64,000 nt of DNA from Paraburkholderia ribeironis. GTDB lineage: Bacteria; Pseudomonadota; Gammaproteobacteria; Burkholderiales; Burkholderiaceae. The notes under the pieces are model-generated. The model saw only the letters and a list, made by a program, of their open reading frames with translations, had not been told where the DNA came from and searched no databases. The translations under genes were made by a program, and so were the position numbers. Below, piece after piece: positions 38,585-47,405 of the stretch. Where the stretch lies: positions 124,001 through 188,000 of the forward strand of contig NZ_CYGX02000005.1 of assembly GCF_900019265.1 (NCBI RefSeq). Reading direction: 5' to 3'. The number at the start of each line of letters is the position of its first letter. The first letter of the stretch is position 1.

Positions 38585-39456
38585 CAGTTCCTTTCGATGT
38601 TGTATTGCCCCAGATGAATGTTCTCGATTCCACGATGGCCTATCGGGAAGCAGGACACCCCGAAGCACCGGTCGCGCTTTTTCTGCACGGGAACCCGACC
38701 TCGTCGTACATATGGCGCAACGTCATTCCGCTGGTTGCACCGGTGGCGCATTGCATCGCGCCGGATCTCATCGGGTTCGGCCAATCGGGAAAGCCGGATA
38801 TCGAGTATCGGTTTGCCGATCACGTCCGCTACCTCGACGCGTTTCTCGCCAATGCCGGAATCTCGTCGGCATTCGTCATCGCGCAGGACTGGGGAACCGC
38901 GCTGGCATTTCACCTGGCAGCCCGCCGGCCCGAGTTCATCCGTGGGCTAGCCTTTATGGAGTTCATCTGGCCGATGCCTCGCTGGGAGGATTTTCACGCC
39001 AATGCGCGCGAAATCTTCCAGAAGTTCAGGACGCCCGGAGTGGGCGAGCAGTTGATTCTTGAAGGCAATGCATTCGTGGAGCAAGGTCTGCCTGCGGCAA
39101 CCCTACGCAAACTGACGGACGAGGAAATGGCTGTTTACAGAGCGCCATTTCCAACCCCTGAGTCGCGTCGACCGACGTGGCGTTTCCCGAATGAACTGCC
39201 GATCGCTGGAGAACCGGCGGATGTGTATTCAACCTTGGAAAAAGCACATCGTGCGCTAGCAGAGTCCTCTTATCCGAAACTGCTTTTCACAGCAAATCCG
39301 GGCGCTCTGGTATCGCCGGCCGTCGCTGAAGCTTTTGTGAAGAGACTCAAGGACTGCAGAGTTGTGGAGCTTGGCGAGGGGCTTCACTACTTGCAGGAGG
39401 ATCATCCGGAGGTGATCGGTGCCGCAGTCAAGGAGTGGATCGAGCGGCTGATCTGA
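38581..39456 (+). CDS. Haloalkane dehalogenase (DhaA-like, HLD-II)
   Basis: 291 residues, close to Rhodococcus DhaA by eye. Halide-binding Asn and oxyanion hole are in LHGNPTSSYIWRNVIP, nucleophile Asp in VIAQDWGTALAFHLA near residue 103, halide-stabilising Trp next to it, catalytic Glu in LAFMEFIWPMP near 128, and catalytic His in GLHYLQEDHPEVIG near 271. It hydrolyses haloalkanes to alcohol and halide in the cytosol. An AAGGAG lies just before its ATG inside the tetR end. The substrate range is unknown. Confidence 0.93.
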   Translation: MTVPFDVVLPQMNVLDSTMAYREAGHPEAPVALFLHGNPTSSYIWRNVIPLVAPVAHCIAPDLIGFGQSGKPDIEYRFADHVRYLDAFLANAGISSAFVIAQDWGTALAFHLAARRPEFIRGLAFMEFIWPMPRWEDFHANAREIFQKFRTPGVGEQLILEGNAFVEQGLPAATLRKLTDEEMAVYRAPFPTPESRRPTWRFPNELPIAGEPADVYSTLEKAHRALAESSYPKLLFTANPGALVSPAVAEAFVKRLKDCRVVELGEGLHYLQEDHPEVIGAAVKEWIERLI

Positions 39457-39616
39457 TCAGAAGTTCTTCCAGCTTGAAACAGACGCTCGCATGATTGGCA
39501 TTCCTATGAAATTCCGACTGGAATAACAGTCGATCGGCGGATCAGTTGTAGTCGTCTGTGAGCGACGAGCTTGCTCAATTTTCCGATCACAAACGGAAAG
39601 GATTGACGGCCCACCT

Positions 39617-40384
39617 TCACCGTCGCGCCGATGAAGTCGCCAGCCCCGCCTGCGCACGCTGCAACCATTCGCGGTTATGTTCCCTTGCGTGGCGCGTCCA
39701 GTGTTTGGCGTCGTGAACGATTTCGCCGTACAGGCTGTCGGCGCGCTGGCGATCCGCCGCGTCCGGTTGCGCCGCGAGCCAGTCGGCGAACAGACAGCGA
39801 GGGGCCACGTCGCTCGCGCAGGTCAGCGCCTGCTCGAAGGCCGCTCGCGCACCGGGTGCGCCGAGCGCGGCGAGCGCGCGTGCATGGAGCAGGGCGGGTG
39901 CACCCTGATTGCGGGCCTGCGGGTTGGCCGCGAACAGGCTCGACACGGTGGCGTCGGCCGCGCGGTAGTCGCCTACGGCGAACTGCGCCTGGCCGAGGCC
40001 GAGCAGCAGCGCGGGGTCGTTGGCGAAGGGGCCGTTCGCGGCGGCCTGATAGTGTTCGAGCGCTTCACTCGCATCGCCCGCCGCCAGCAACGCTTCACCG
40101 AGTCGCATGCGATGCTGGACGGTGGGCGCGCGATCGAAGTTGACGCGTGCCTCGCGCACGGCACGATTGGGGTCGACGAACTGCGTGATGGCCTGGGCCG
40201 CCGCGCGTGCCCCGCGCGACTGACGCAGACTCGGCAGATAGACGGCGAAGAGATACACGATGCTGCCCAGCATCGGGAATACGAAAAGAATGAAAAGCCA
40301 ATACATGCCTTGCCGGGTGCGCACTGCGTGCACGGCGAAGAAAATGGCGATGATGACGTGAAGACCGATTCCGAAGAAGCGCAT
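39617..40384 (-). CDS. Membrane-anchored TPR protein
   Basis: 255 residues. Two N-terminal hydrophobic helices (about residues 3-20 and 27-50: GLHVIIAIFFAVHAV; MYWLFILFVFPMLGSIVYLFAVYL) resemble the PLD-nuclease N-terminal anchor. TPR helices follow from about residue 85 (RMRLGEALLAAGDASEALEHYQAAA; LLLGLGQAQFAVGDYRAAD). It is probably a scaffold at the inner membrane. No partner gene is evident nearby. Confidence 0.82.
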   Translation of the reverse strand: MRFFGIGLHVIIAIFFAVHAVRTRQGMYWLFILFVFPMLGSIVYLFAVYLPSLRQSRGARAAAQAITQFVDPNRAVREARVNFDRAPTVQHRMRLGEALLAAGDASEALEHYQAAANGPFANDPALLLGLGQAQFAVGDYRAADATVSSLFAANPQARNQGAPALLHARALAALGAPGARAAFEQALTCASDVAPRCLFADWLAAQPDAADRQRADSLYGEIVHDAKHWTRHAREHNREWLQRAQAGLATSSARR

Positions 40385-40562
40385 AGCGATTCAATTTTCT
40401 GGCTTGAGAGTTTGAGGACGCACCTGCCGAGGCAGCTGCAAAAACACCTGCCGCAGCACCCGCCACGAATGGCGGCGCCGGTTTCCACAGGCTAGCTTAT
40501 GACAGTGTACGTGCCCGCAACGTTCCGACAGTTTACGCTTGGGGACGCATACCGTCGCGCTG

Positions 40563-40664
40563 CTAATGCGATGAACTCACGCGCAGCAGCGCAAACACGA
40601 ACGACAGCACCACCACGATCACGCCCGTGGCAACGACGAGGCGATTAGCGAACAGTCGGCGCAT
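40563..40664 (-). CDS. 33-residue single-pass membrane peptide
   Basis: ATG 40664 to TAG 40563-40565. AGGAGAG lies 5 bp upstream, inside the end of the preceding gene. Residues about 9-27 form one hydrophobic helix (VVATGVIVVVLSFVFALL) after a basic MRRLFANR start, so it is probably N-in/C-out. It follows the flavin reductase gene by 10 bp, so it is probably the last gene of that operon and could be a small partner of the reductase or oxidase. Confidence 0.65.
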   Translation of the reverse strand: MRRLFANRLVVATGVIVVVLSFVFALLRVSSSH

Positions 40665-40674
40665 CGCAACTCTC

Positions 40675-42000
40675 CTACACGAAGCTATAGCGTTCGGAAT
40701 GGTACCTGGCGAGCGGCACTTTCATCTCGCCCAGCGCGGTTTCGATTGCATCCATCATCACGTCGGGTCCGCAGATAAAGTACTCGTGATCGGCATACGC
40801 GGGCCGCAGATGACGTCGGAACATCTCCGCGTTGATGCGCCCGCTTTCTCCGGTCCAGCCATCGGGCGGGTCTGTGAGGACGTACACGATCTTCAGGTCG
40901 AGTCGCGCTTTGAGCGTCTCCAGCTCCTCGCGAAAGGTCAACGATTCCCAGGACTTGCTGCCGTAAAGCAGCACGAGCGGACGCGTGTCGCCGCGATCGG
41001 CCAGCGTGCGGATCATGCTCATCATCGGCGTGATGCCGATGCCGCCCGCGATCAGCACGTGCATATCGGTCGGATTGCCGATCGTGAAGGCGCCATAGGG
41101 TCCGTCGAGATAGACGCGCTGCCCGACCGGCACCGTCTTCACCGCGCTGGTGAAATCGCCGAGGTTGCGGATCGTCATTTCGACGCGGCCGTCCGCGGCT
41201 TCGGCACTCGACGAAAACGAGAACGGATGCCCGGTGATGCGAAACGGGCTTGCCCATAACGTTAGCCAGCCGAATTGGCCGGGCTTGAAGCGAAAGCCCG
41301 CGTGACCCTCCGGCCGCATCACCAGCGTCGTGGTGTCGCCGCGCTCCGTACGCACCTCCGTCACGCGATACGGACGTCGCAGCATGAACAGCGGCTTGAA
41401 GAGGCGCACATAGAACAGCAGGCCGATCCAGAAGACCGTCATGCCGATCCACAGCGCGCGCTTGAGCGGATCGGCCAGATAGAAGCCCCAGCCGACCATA
41501 TGCAGCATGCCGGCCGCGATAGCGGTCAGCGCGAGCACGATATGAGACAGATGCCAGAACTCGTAGCGGATCTTCAGTTGCTTGCGCCACAACGCCATGA
41601 CCACGAGCACGATCAACGCGCCGATCGATAGCACTGCGAAACGCGCGCCCCACGGGATGTCCCAGATCGACTCCGGCAGCGCGAGCGATTCCGAGCGGAT
41701 CGCGATCAGAATCAACGGATGGGCCACGACGAGGCCGACCGCCAGCAGCGAGACACGCCGATGGAAGTGATAGATGACGTCTTCGCCCCACGGCTCGGTC
41801 ACGTGGCGAAAGCGCGCGGTAAGGCCGAATTGCAGCCCCATCATCGCGAGACCGGAATAGCCGAGCGCGACCGAGAACTCGGTGGCGAAATTGCGCGCGG
41901 GCGGCAGGTTGCCCGCGAGCAGCGCGAACAGCGGCGCGAGAATGAAGAGCAGATAGATGGCGGACCAGATGGCCTTGCGCACGAGATCGCGATTCTGCAT
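40675..42000 (-). CDS. Ferric-reductase-like transmembrane flavoprotein
   Basis: 441 residues. Residues 1-215 contain about six helices with His pairs in a ferric-reductase-like heme domain (IYHFHRRVSLLAVGLVVAHPL; RYEFWHLSHIVLALTAIAAGMLH). Residues about 220-441 form an FAD/NAD(P)H module: RITGHPFSFSSSAEAADG (FAD), LIAGGIGITPMMSMIR (NAD phosphate), YFICGPDVMMDAIETAL. It would move electrons from NAD(P)H across the membrane to a metal, quinone or oxygen. It lies downstream of the oxidase genes on the same strand. Confidence 0.88.
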   Translation of the reverse strand: MQNRDLVRKAIWSAIYLLFILAPLFALLAGNLPPARNFATEFSVALGYSGLAMMGLQFGLTARFRHVTEPWGEDVIYHFHRRVSLLAVGLVVAHPLILIAIRSESLALPESIWDIPWGARFAVLSIGALIVLVVMALWRKQLKIRYEFWHLSHIVLALTAIAAGMLHMVGWGFYLADPLKRALWIGMTVFWIGLLFYVRLFKPLFMLRRPYRVTEVRTERGDTTTLVMRPEGHAGFRFKPGQFGWLTLWASPFRITGHPFSFSSSAEAADGRVEMTIRNLGDFTSAVKTVPVGQRVYLDGPYGAFTIGNPTDMHVLIAGGIGITPMMSMIRTLADRGDTRPLVLLYGSKSWESLTFREELETLKARLDLKIVYVLTDPPDGWTGESGRINAEMFRRHLRPAYADHEYFICGPDVMMDAIETALGEMKVPLARYHSERYSFV

Positions 42001-42090
42001 GAAGGCCTCTCTATTCCAGCCGCGAAATGCATCGAGTGGGCCGCGCCGCTGAGTGCCGTCCCGGTCATTTCGCGCAGGACTGCGCGCCGG

Positions 42091-42426
42091 TCAGAGGCAC
42101 GTGGTGAGCAAAAGCGCGGGTCCGAACGTGATGACGGTGGCAGCCAATGCGGCGATCAGGGTCCAGACAACGACGCTATGCATGAACGAGCTGATGCGCT
42201 CGGGACCCGGATCGCGGCCGGCCGCACGATAGCGCCATAGCCCGCCGATCGCGACCAGGTGCAGCAGTAGCACGATCGCGAGGCTCACACGCAGCGGGCC
42301 GGTCGGCCAGCCGAACCCGCAGCCGATCGCGTGCAGCGCATAGAGAATCACCACCGCGAGACACCAGATCGTGAAGCCGGCGGCGAGCCACCACAAACGC
42401 ATCGGCGCAAGCGGGCGTTCGTTCAT
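42091..42426 (-). CDS. Small membrane protein of the oxidase operon
   Basis: 111 residues with three predicted helices (WWLAAGFTIWCLAVVILYALHAIG; LRVSLAIVLLLHLVAIGGLW; SSFMHSVVVWTLIAALAATVITF). ATG 42426 overlaps the stop of the oxidase subunit I-III gene (ATGA). Position and topology suggest an accessory or subunit IV-like protein of the cytochrome oxidase. No named family was recognised. Confidence 0.75.
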   Translation of the reverse strand: MNERPLAPMRLWWLAAGFTIWCLAVVILYALHAIGCGFGWPTGPLRVSLAIVLLLHLVAIGGLWRYRAAGRDPGPERISSFMHSVVVWTLIAALAATVITFGPALLLTTCL

Positions 42427-44960
42427 GGCCGGGCTCCCATCATCGCCACCAGGCCGGGCAATGCAAGCACGAGGGCGAGCGCGATGAGCGCCGTCACCTC
42501 GGTGTAGTCGAGCCAGATACGCGTGAGGCGCAAGTCGGTCACCCGTCGCGCGGAAATGAAGCCGGAGCCGAGGCGCAGGAAATTGCTGATCAGGAACAGC
42601 ACGCCGATGCCGGCATGGATGCCGACGTAGGTGAGCAGCGCCGCGGCCGTCGCGCCGAGCGCGTGCTCGCGAGGATGCGGCGTGACGCCGGTGATCAGCG
42701 CGACGTCGGCGGCGATCGCGACGATCAGCGCCAGCGCGGTCAGGCCGATCCAGCCATGCGCGCCGCGCTCCGCGGCGACGGCGTGCAGCGTGCCGCGTGC
42801 GCAGGCCGCGGCGGCGGCGAGGGCTACCACCGTGACGAGCGCGAACAGGCGGCTTGGTTCAGGCGTCGCCGCAGCCGGCCAGTTTGGCGCGGCGAACCAC
42901 AGATAGTACGTCCCGAACACCAGCGACGTGAACAGCGTGCCATTGGCCACCAGCGCGCAGATCAGCGCCAGCCGCGCCGGCGCGCCGTCCACTTCGGTAT
43001 GCGGCGGCACGCTGACGCCACGTCCTACCGGCAGCGGCCCGTAGTCGCGCGCATGGCCGGCGCTCTGGCCGGCATAGATGAAGAGGCCAAAGGTCACGAA
43101 CGCTAACGCGAGCGACAGCAGATAGAACTTGAACAGCATCGCCAGCACCGCCGCGCAGGTGACGAGCGCGGTGACGAGCGGCAGATAGGTCGCGCGTGGC
43201 AGCACGATCAGTTGTTCTGGCTCGCCCGAGGTCATATGCACGCCGAGCGTTTCCTGCCAGCCGTTGCGCGTGAAGCCGAGATAACCTTCGCCGCGTGCGA
43301 GCGACGCCGCCAGCGTGCCGGGCGTCACGCCTTCCGTCTCGGCGCCGATCCGTGGAATCGAGGCGAACGCATACGGCGCGGGCGGAATCGGCATCGCCCA
43401 TTCGAGCGTGGTCGAGTCCCATGGATTGCGCCGCACGCGCCGCCCGTAGCGCAGTTGCACGAGGATGTCGATCGCTACCAACGCGAAGCCGATCGTCATC
43501 ACGAAGCTGCCCACCGACGACAGCAGGTTGAGCCAGTTCCAGCCTTCGTCGCCGCGATAGGTGAAGATGCGCCGCGGCATGCCGAGCAGGCCGATCAGGT
43601 GCATCAGGAAGAACGTCATGTTGAAACCGATGAAGACCAGCCAGAAGGCCGGCAACGACAGCTTGTGCACGGCGGTGCGGCCGGTCAGCAGCGGCAGCCA
43701 GTAGTAGAACGACGCCAGCATCGGAAATGCGAGCGCGCCGGCCGCCACGTAGTGCATGTGCGCGACGACGAAATAGGTATCGTGCGCCTGCCAGTCGAAT
43801 GGCACGATCGCGAGCATCACGCCGGTCAGTCCGCCCGCCGTGAACACGAAGAAGAAGCCGAACACATACAGCATCGGCACGTCCCAGCGCGGTCGTCCGT
43901 GCGACAGCGTGGCGAGCCACGCGAAGACCTGAATCGCGGTCGGCACCGCGACGATCGCGGAGCCCGCCGAGAAGAACGCCAGCGCGAGATGCGGAATGCC
44001 CACCGTGAACATGTGATGGACCCAGATGCCGAAGCTCAGGAAGGCCAGCGCGATGATCGCGACGACGATGGTCCGATAGCCGACCAGCGGCCGCCGCGCG
44101 AAGACCGGGATGATCGTCGACAGCACGCCCGCCATCGGCAGGAAGATGATGTACACGTCGGGGTGGCCGAATAGCCAGAACAGATGCTGCCAGAGCAGCG
44201 CGTCGCCACCGCGCCGCGGGTCGAAGAAAGGCAGATCGAACGCGCGCTCGACTTCGAGCAGCATGGAGCCGAGGATCAGCGGCGGGAACGCCACGATCAT
44301 CATCATCGCGGTGACGAGGATGTACCACGCGAAGATCGGCATGCGGTCGAGCGACATGCCGGGCGCACGCATTTTGAGGATCGAGACGACGATCTCCACC
44401 GCCAGCGAGAGCGCTGAAATCTCGACGAACGTGATGCCGAGCAGCCACACGTCGGCGTTGATGCCCGGCGTGTAGACGCGCGAGCTGAGCGGCGTGTACA
44501 TGAACCAGCCGCCGTCGGGCGCGGAGCGCATGATCAGCGACACCGTCAGGATGATGCCGCCCAGCAGATAGCACCAGTAGCCATACGCGGTCAGACGCGG
44601 GAATGCAAAATCGCGCGTGCCGAGAATCTTCGGCGTGAGATAGACCGCGAAGCTTTCCACCATCGGAATGGCGAACAGGAACAGCATCATCGAGCCGTGC
44701 ATCGTGAAGACCTGGTTGTAGGTCTCGGCGTCCATGAAGGCTGCGTGAGGCGTCGCGAGCTGCACGCGCGTGAGCATGCCCAGCACGCCCGCGATCGCGA
44801 AGAACAGGAACGACGTGATCATCATGCGCATGCCGAGGACTGTGTGGTTCACGGCGGCGAGCTGCTGCACCCCCGGTCCGGTGGCCCAGATCGCGGCGAG
44901 CTGGCGGTGCAGCCGCAATGCGCGCATACCCTGTGACGACGGCTCGGCAGGCACACTCAT
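42423..44960 (-). CDS. Cytochrome c oxidase subunit I-III fusion
   Basis: 845 residues from ATG 44960; the longer open frame is a shadow over the subunit II gene. Residues 1-560 are the heme-copper catalytic subunit: FTMHGSMMLFLF (heme a His), FGHPDVYIIFLP (CuB His), IWVHHMFTVG (CuB His pair), VVAHMHYVAAG (heme ligands). Residues about 620-845 are subunit III-like (about seven helices). In A1-type enzymes the helix VI motif is usually HPEVY; here the Glu is Asp. It reduces O2 to water and pumps protons. Its start overlaps the coxB stop. Confidence 0.93.
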   Translation of the reverse strand: MSVPAEPSSQGMRALRLHRQLAAIWATGPGVQQLAAVNHTVLGMRMMITSFLFFAIAGVLGMLTRVQLATPHAAFMDAETYNQVFTMHGSMMLFLFAIPMVESFAVYLTPKILGTRDFAFPRLTAYGYWCYLLGGIILTVSLIMRSAPDGGWFMYTPLSSRVYTPGINADVWLLGITFVEISALSLAVEIVVSILKMRAPGMSLDRMPIFAWYILVTAMMMIVAFPPLILGSMLLEVERAFDLPFFDPRRGGDALLWQHLFWLFGHPDVYIIFLPMAGVLSTIIPVFARRPLVGYRTIVVAIIALAFLSFGIWVHHMFTVGIPHLALAFFSAGSAIVAVPTAIQVFAWLATLSHGRPRWDVPMLYVFGFFFVFTAGGLTGVMLAIVPFDWQAHDTYFVVAHMHYVAAGALAFPMLASFYYWLPLLTGRTAVHKLSLPAFWLVFIGFNMTFFLMHLIGLLGMPRRIFTYRGDEGWNWLNLLSSVGSFVMTIGFALVAIDILVQLRYGRRVRRNPWDSTTLEWAMPIPPAPYAFASIPRIGAETEGVTPGTLAASLARGEGYLGFTRNGWQETLGVHMTSGEPEQLIVLPRATYLPLVTALVTCAAVLAMLFKFYLLSLALAFVTFGLFIYAGQSAGHARDYGPLPVGRGVSVPPHTEVDGAPARLALICALVANGTLFTSLVFGTYYLWFAAPNWPAAATPEPSRLFALVTVVALAAAAACARGTLHAVAAERGAHGWIGLTALALIVAIAADVALITGVTPHPREHALGATAAALLTYVGIHAGIGVLFLISNFLRLGSGFISARRVTDLRLTRIWLDYTEVTALIALALVLALPGLVAMMGARP

Positions 44961-45673
44961 TTCTTCACCTCCCCGTTGGCGGCCGCCTCCTTGACGGCGG
45001 CGGCAAAGTCTTCCGGACGATCGACGATCACCGCGAAGTGCATGCCGGTGTGACCGACCCCGCAAAACTGATTGCACTGCCCTTCGTAGCGACCGGGTTG
45101 ATCGGCCTCTACGCGCAGACGGTTGGCATGCCCGGGCACGGCATCGATCTTGCCGGCGAAGCGCGGAATCCAGAACGAATGCAGCACGTCCTCGCTGGTG
45201 ACGACGATATCGACCGGCGTGCCGGCGGGCAGGTGCAGCAGGTTGCGTGTTTCGACGCCGCCCTGGTCCGGGTAGCGGAAGGTCCAGACCCATTGCTTCG
45301 CGATGGCCTCGATGCGCGGCGGCGTCATGCCCGGTAGCGGCAGCAATCGTTCGCCGGCAAACAGGCCATAACAGATCAGCGGAATCAGGATTACGGCAGG
45401 CAACACGAGGCCGCCGAGCACCACCCAACGCGCCGCCGACACACGCGAGCCCCAGCCAGGCCGGTAGATCACCAGCAGGAATAGCACGAGCACCAGCGTG
45501 AACAGCACGACCGATCCGGCCAGCATCGTCCACCACAGCCCGGCGATCGACGCAGCCGAGCGGCCGGACGGCGTCAGCGTCGACAGCGGACCCGCACAGC
45601 CCGACAGCGCCGCGAACAATCCTGCTTGGACCGGTACACGCAAGCAGCTATGATGCTTCGAAGGATCACGCAT
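44957..45673 (-). CDS. coxB: Cytochrome c oxidase subunit II
   Basis: 238 residues from ATG 45673. AGLFAALSGCAG is a lipoprotein signal, followed by two membrane helices (about residues 43-65 and 83-105). The CuA domain has QWVWTFRYPDQGG, SEDVLHSFWIP (CuA His) and the binding loop GQCNQFCGVGHTGMHF, where the usual Glu between the two Cys is Gln. No cytochrome c domain follows, so an external cytochrome c or other donor is needed. The start is only 21 bp from the divergent DUF2231 gene and its ribosome site is poor. Confidence 0.88.
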   Translation of the reverse strand: MRDPSKHHSCLRVPVQAGLFAALSGCAGPLSTLTPSGRSAASIAGLWWTMLAGSVVLFTLVLVLFLLVIYRPGWGSRVSAARWVVLGGLVLPAVILIPLICYGLFAGERLLPLPGMTPPRIEAIAKQWVWTFRYPDQGGVETRNLLHLPAGTPVDIVVTSEDVLHSFWIPRFAGKIDAVPGHANRLRVEADQPGRYEGQCNQFCGVGHTGMHFAVIVDRPEDFAAAVKEAAANGEVKK

Positions 45674-45694
45674 TCGACGCGGGGGACTTGCACC

Positions 45695-46207
45695 ATGGCA
45701 AAGAAAGACGATTCCGGATCTCATGCCAGGAGCGAAGTGCTGCTGGAATTGTTGCGGCTGGATGCGGGGTCGGCGGTCGCGCTCGTCGGCCATCCGATTC
45801 ACGTGATGATGGTGCACTTCCCGATTGCGTTCGTCGTCGCCACGCTTGGGGTGGATGTCATCTACTGGTGGTCGGGCGATCCGTTCTGGGTCAGGGCAGG
45901 TCTGTGGGTGGCCGGCTTTGCGTTCTGGAGTGGCGTGGCCGCGAGCTTCGTCGGTACTGCTGAGCTTTTGCTCGTACCTGGCATCCGGCTCAGGGAGGCC
46001 AGCTGGTCTCATGCCGTCGCGGCGATGACTCTCGTCGCGATCGCGGGCGCGAACTGGGGCGTGCGTCTCTTCTATCCCGCGGAGATCCTGCCGCATGGGC
46101 TCGCGTTGTCGGCGCTCGCGTCGGTGATGACGGGCTTCGCCGGCTGGCATGGGGGCAAGCTCGTGTTCGATCATGGCGTCGGCATCATGGTTTCGCCGAA
46201 GGAATGA
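45695..46207 (+). CDS. DUF2231 membrane protein
   Basis: 170 residues. ALVGHPIHVMMVHFPIAFVVATLGVDVIYWW contains the GHPxHxxxxxFPI motif of DUF2231, with about four helices. The His-rich motif suggests heme or metal binding. GGGGGA upstream is a good ribosome site. It is divergent from coxB by 21 bp, and its 3' end overlaps the convergent CopD gene by 37 bp, so it sits wedged into the oxidase locus on the opposite strand. Confidence 0.85.
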   Translation: MAKKDDSGSHARSEVLLELLRLDAGSAVALVGHPIHVMMVHFPIAFVVATLGVDVIYWWSGDPFWVRAGLWVAGFAFWSGVAASFVGTAELLLVPGIRLREASWSHAVAAMTLVAIAGANWGVRLFYPAEILPHGLALSALASVMTGFAGWHGGKLVFDHGVGIMVSPKE

Positions 46208-46683
46208 TGCAGCCATCGGGCGAGTCCGCCAGGCTCGAACAGATGCGGGGCGAACAGGGTTGCGTCGATGTGCGGCTTGGCCAGCACGACCCAGATGATC
46301 GCGACGATCACCAGCACATAGGCAGTCGTCAGCGCGATCCACGACAGGCGGCCGAAGTGGCCCTCGGGCAGGAACAGGTGCAGCAGCACGAGCCCGGCCA
46401 CCACGTGCAGCATCGCCATGATGCCGACCAGCACCATCTTCACGGAAAACCATTCGACGAAGGTGGCCTGCAGGAAGATCAGCCACGTGCCGCTTGCAAT
46501 CGCAACAAACGCGGCGGGCGATGTCAGTTCCACATAGACCAGTCTCGCGATGCGATGCAGCCGGTCGAGGTCAGGACCGGCCGTCAGCATGCGGCGCTGC
46601 CAGAACAGAAAGGGCAGCACGATCAGACCGCCCGACCAGATTGCGATCGCGCCCAGATGAATGAATTTCAGCAGGGTCGTCAC
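46171..46683 (-). CDS. CopD-family membrane protein
   Basis: 170 residues from GTG 46683, which overlaps the ctaG stop (GTGA). LLKFIHLGAIAIWSGGLIVLPFLFWQRR and later AMLHVVAGLVLLHLFLPEGHFGRL are typical of CopD-like proteins with four helices and conserved His. It may help copper or heme handling for the oxidase. Its last 37 bp overlap the DUF2231 gene end to end. Confidence 0.82.
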   Translation of the reverse strand: MTTLLKFIHLGAIAIWSGGLIVLPFLFWQRRMLTAGPDLDRLHRIARLVYVELTSPAAFVAIASGTWLIFLQATFVEWFSVKMVLVGIMAMLHVVAGLVLLHLFLPEGHFGRLSWIALTTAYVLVIVAIIWVVLAKPHIDATLFAPHLFEPGGLARWLHHSFGETMMPTP

Positions 46684-47405
46684 AGTGCGGGCTCTCTTGC
46701 GCGCAGGCTGGACCAGGCGATCCAGAGGCCAGCTGCCAGATAAGGGACCATCGCCAATACCCACATCAACAGCCCGGCGAGTTGCTGGTCGGCGAGCGGG
46801 GTGAGTCCCCAGGCGGCGGTGGTGCCCAAATGCGGCACATACAGCGGTACGGGAGCGAACACGATCAAGGCGCCGAGCAGACCCATCTGTCCGATCGTCG
46901 CGCCGAGTGCCATCAACGCGGCGCCTGTCTGCATCGACGGTGCCAGGATACTGCGCCACATTAACCAGGCACTGCCAAGCAGCGTGAACTGCATCAACCA
47001 GTAGGCCGGGACTGTCGAGAGTGCCCATGCGTACGGGCCCGGTGCGTGCCAGAGCCAGACGATCACGGCATGCGCGGTGACCACTGGGACGAGCGGCGGA
47101 TAGCCGGCGCGAGACAGCGGAAAGGCGCACGCGAGCAGCGGCGCGACAGCGGCGATCAGAATGATGTGATGGGTCACGCGCGCTGAAAACAACGCCGACG
47201 ACAGCGCGCACAATGGGGAGACAAAGACGACGATCATCAGCGCAAGCGCCACCCAGCCCGCTCGCGTGTCGGCTGAGCGACCGCTGGCGACGATGAACGC
47301 GAGGGCGGCAAGTACCGCAAGCAGCAGCGGGTCCGTGTTCCAGCGCAGCCACACATCGTCAGGCACGGCGGCAGGACCGCAGTAGGCGATTAGAAAAGTG
47401 GGCAT
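46680..47405 (-). CDS. ctaG: Cytochrome c oxidase assembly protein CtaG (caa3 type)
   Basis: 241 residues with about seven helices. Motifs: ARVTHHIILIAAVAPLLACAF and TAHAVIVWLWHAPGPYAWAL near residue 125 (His-rich, heme or copper site), then QQLAGLLMWVLAMVPYLAAGLW. These match CtaG_caa3, needed for oxidase assembly in Bacillus-like systems. ATG 47405 is chosen because homology starts there. It leads a two-gene unit with copD, upstream of coxB. Confidence 0.9.
   Translation of the reverse strand: MPTFLIAYCGPAAVPDDVWLRWNTDPLLLAVLAALAFIVASGRSADTRAGWVALALMIVVFVSPLCALSSALFSARVTHHIILIAAVAPLLACAFPLSRAGYPPLVPVVTAHAVIVWLWHAPGPYAWALSTVPAYWLMQFTLLGSAWLMWRSILAPSMQTGAALMALGATIGQMGLLGALIVFAPVPLYVPHLGTTAAWGLTPLADQQLAGLLMWVLAMVPYLAAGLWIAWSSLRAREPAL

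Noticed and set aside
42423..45536. Apparent 1037-residue oxidase protein
   Set aside because: The first 190 residues are an Arg/Ala-rich shadow of the subunit II gene; homology and the ATGA overlap place the start at 44960.
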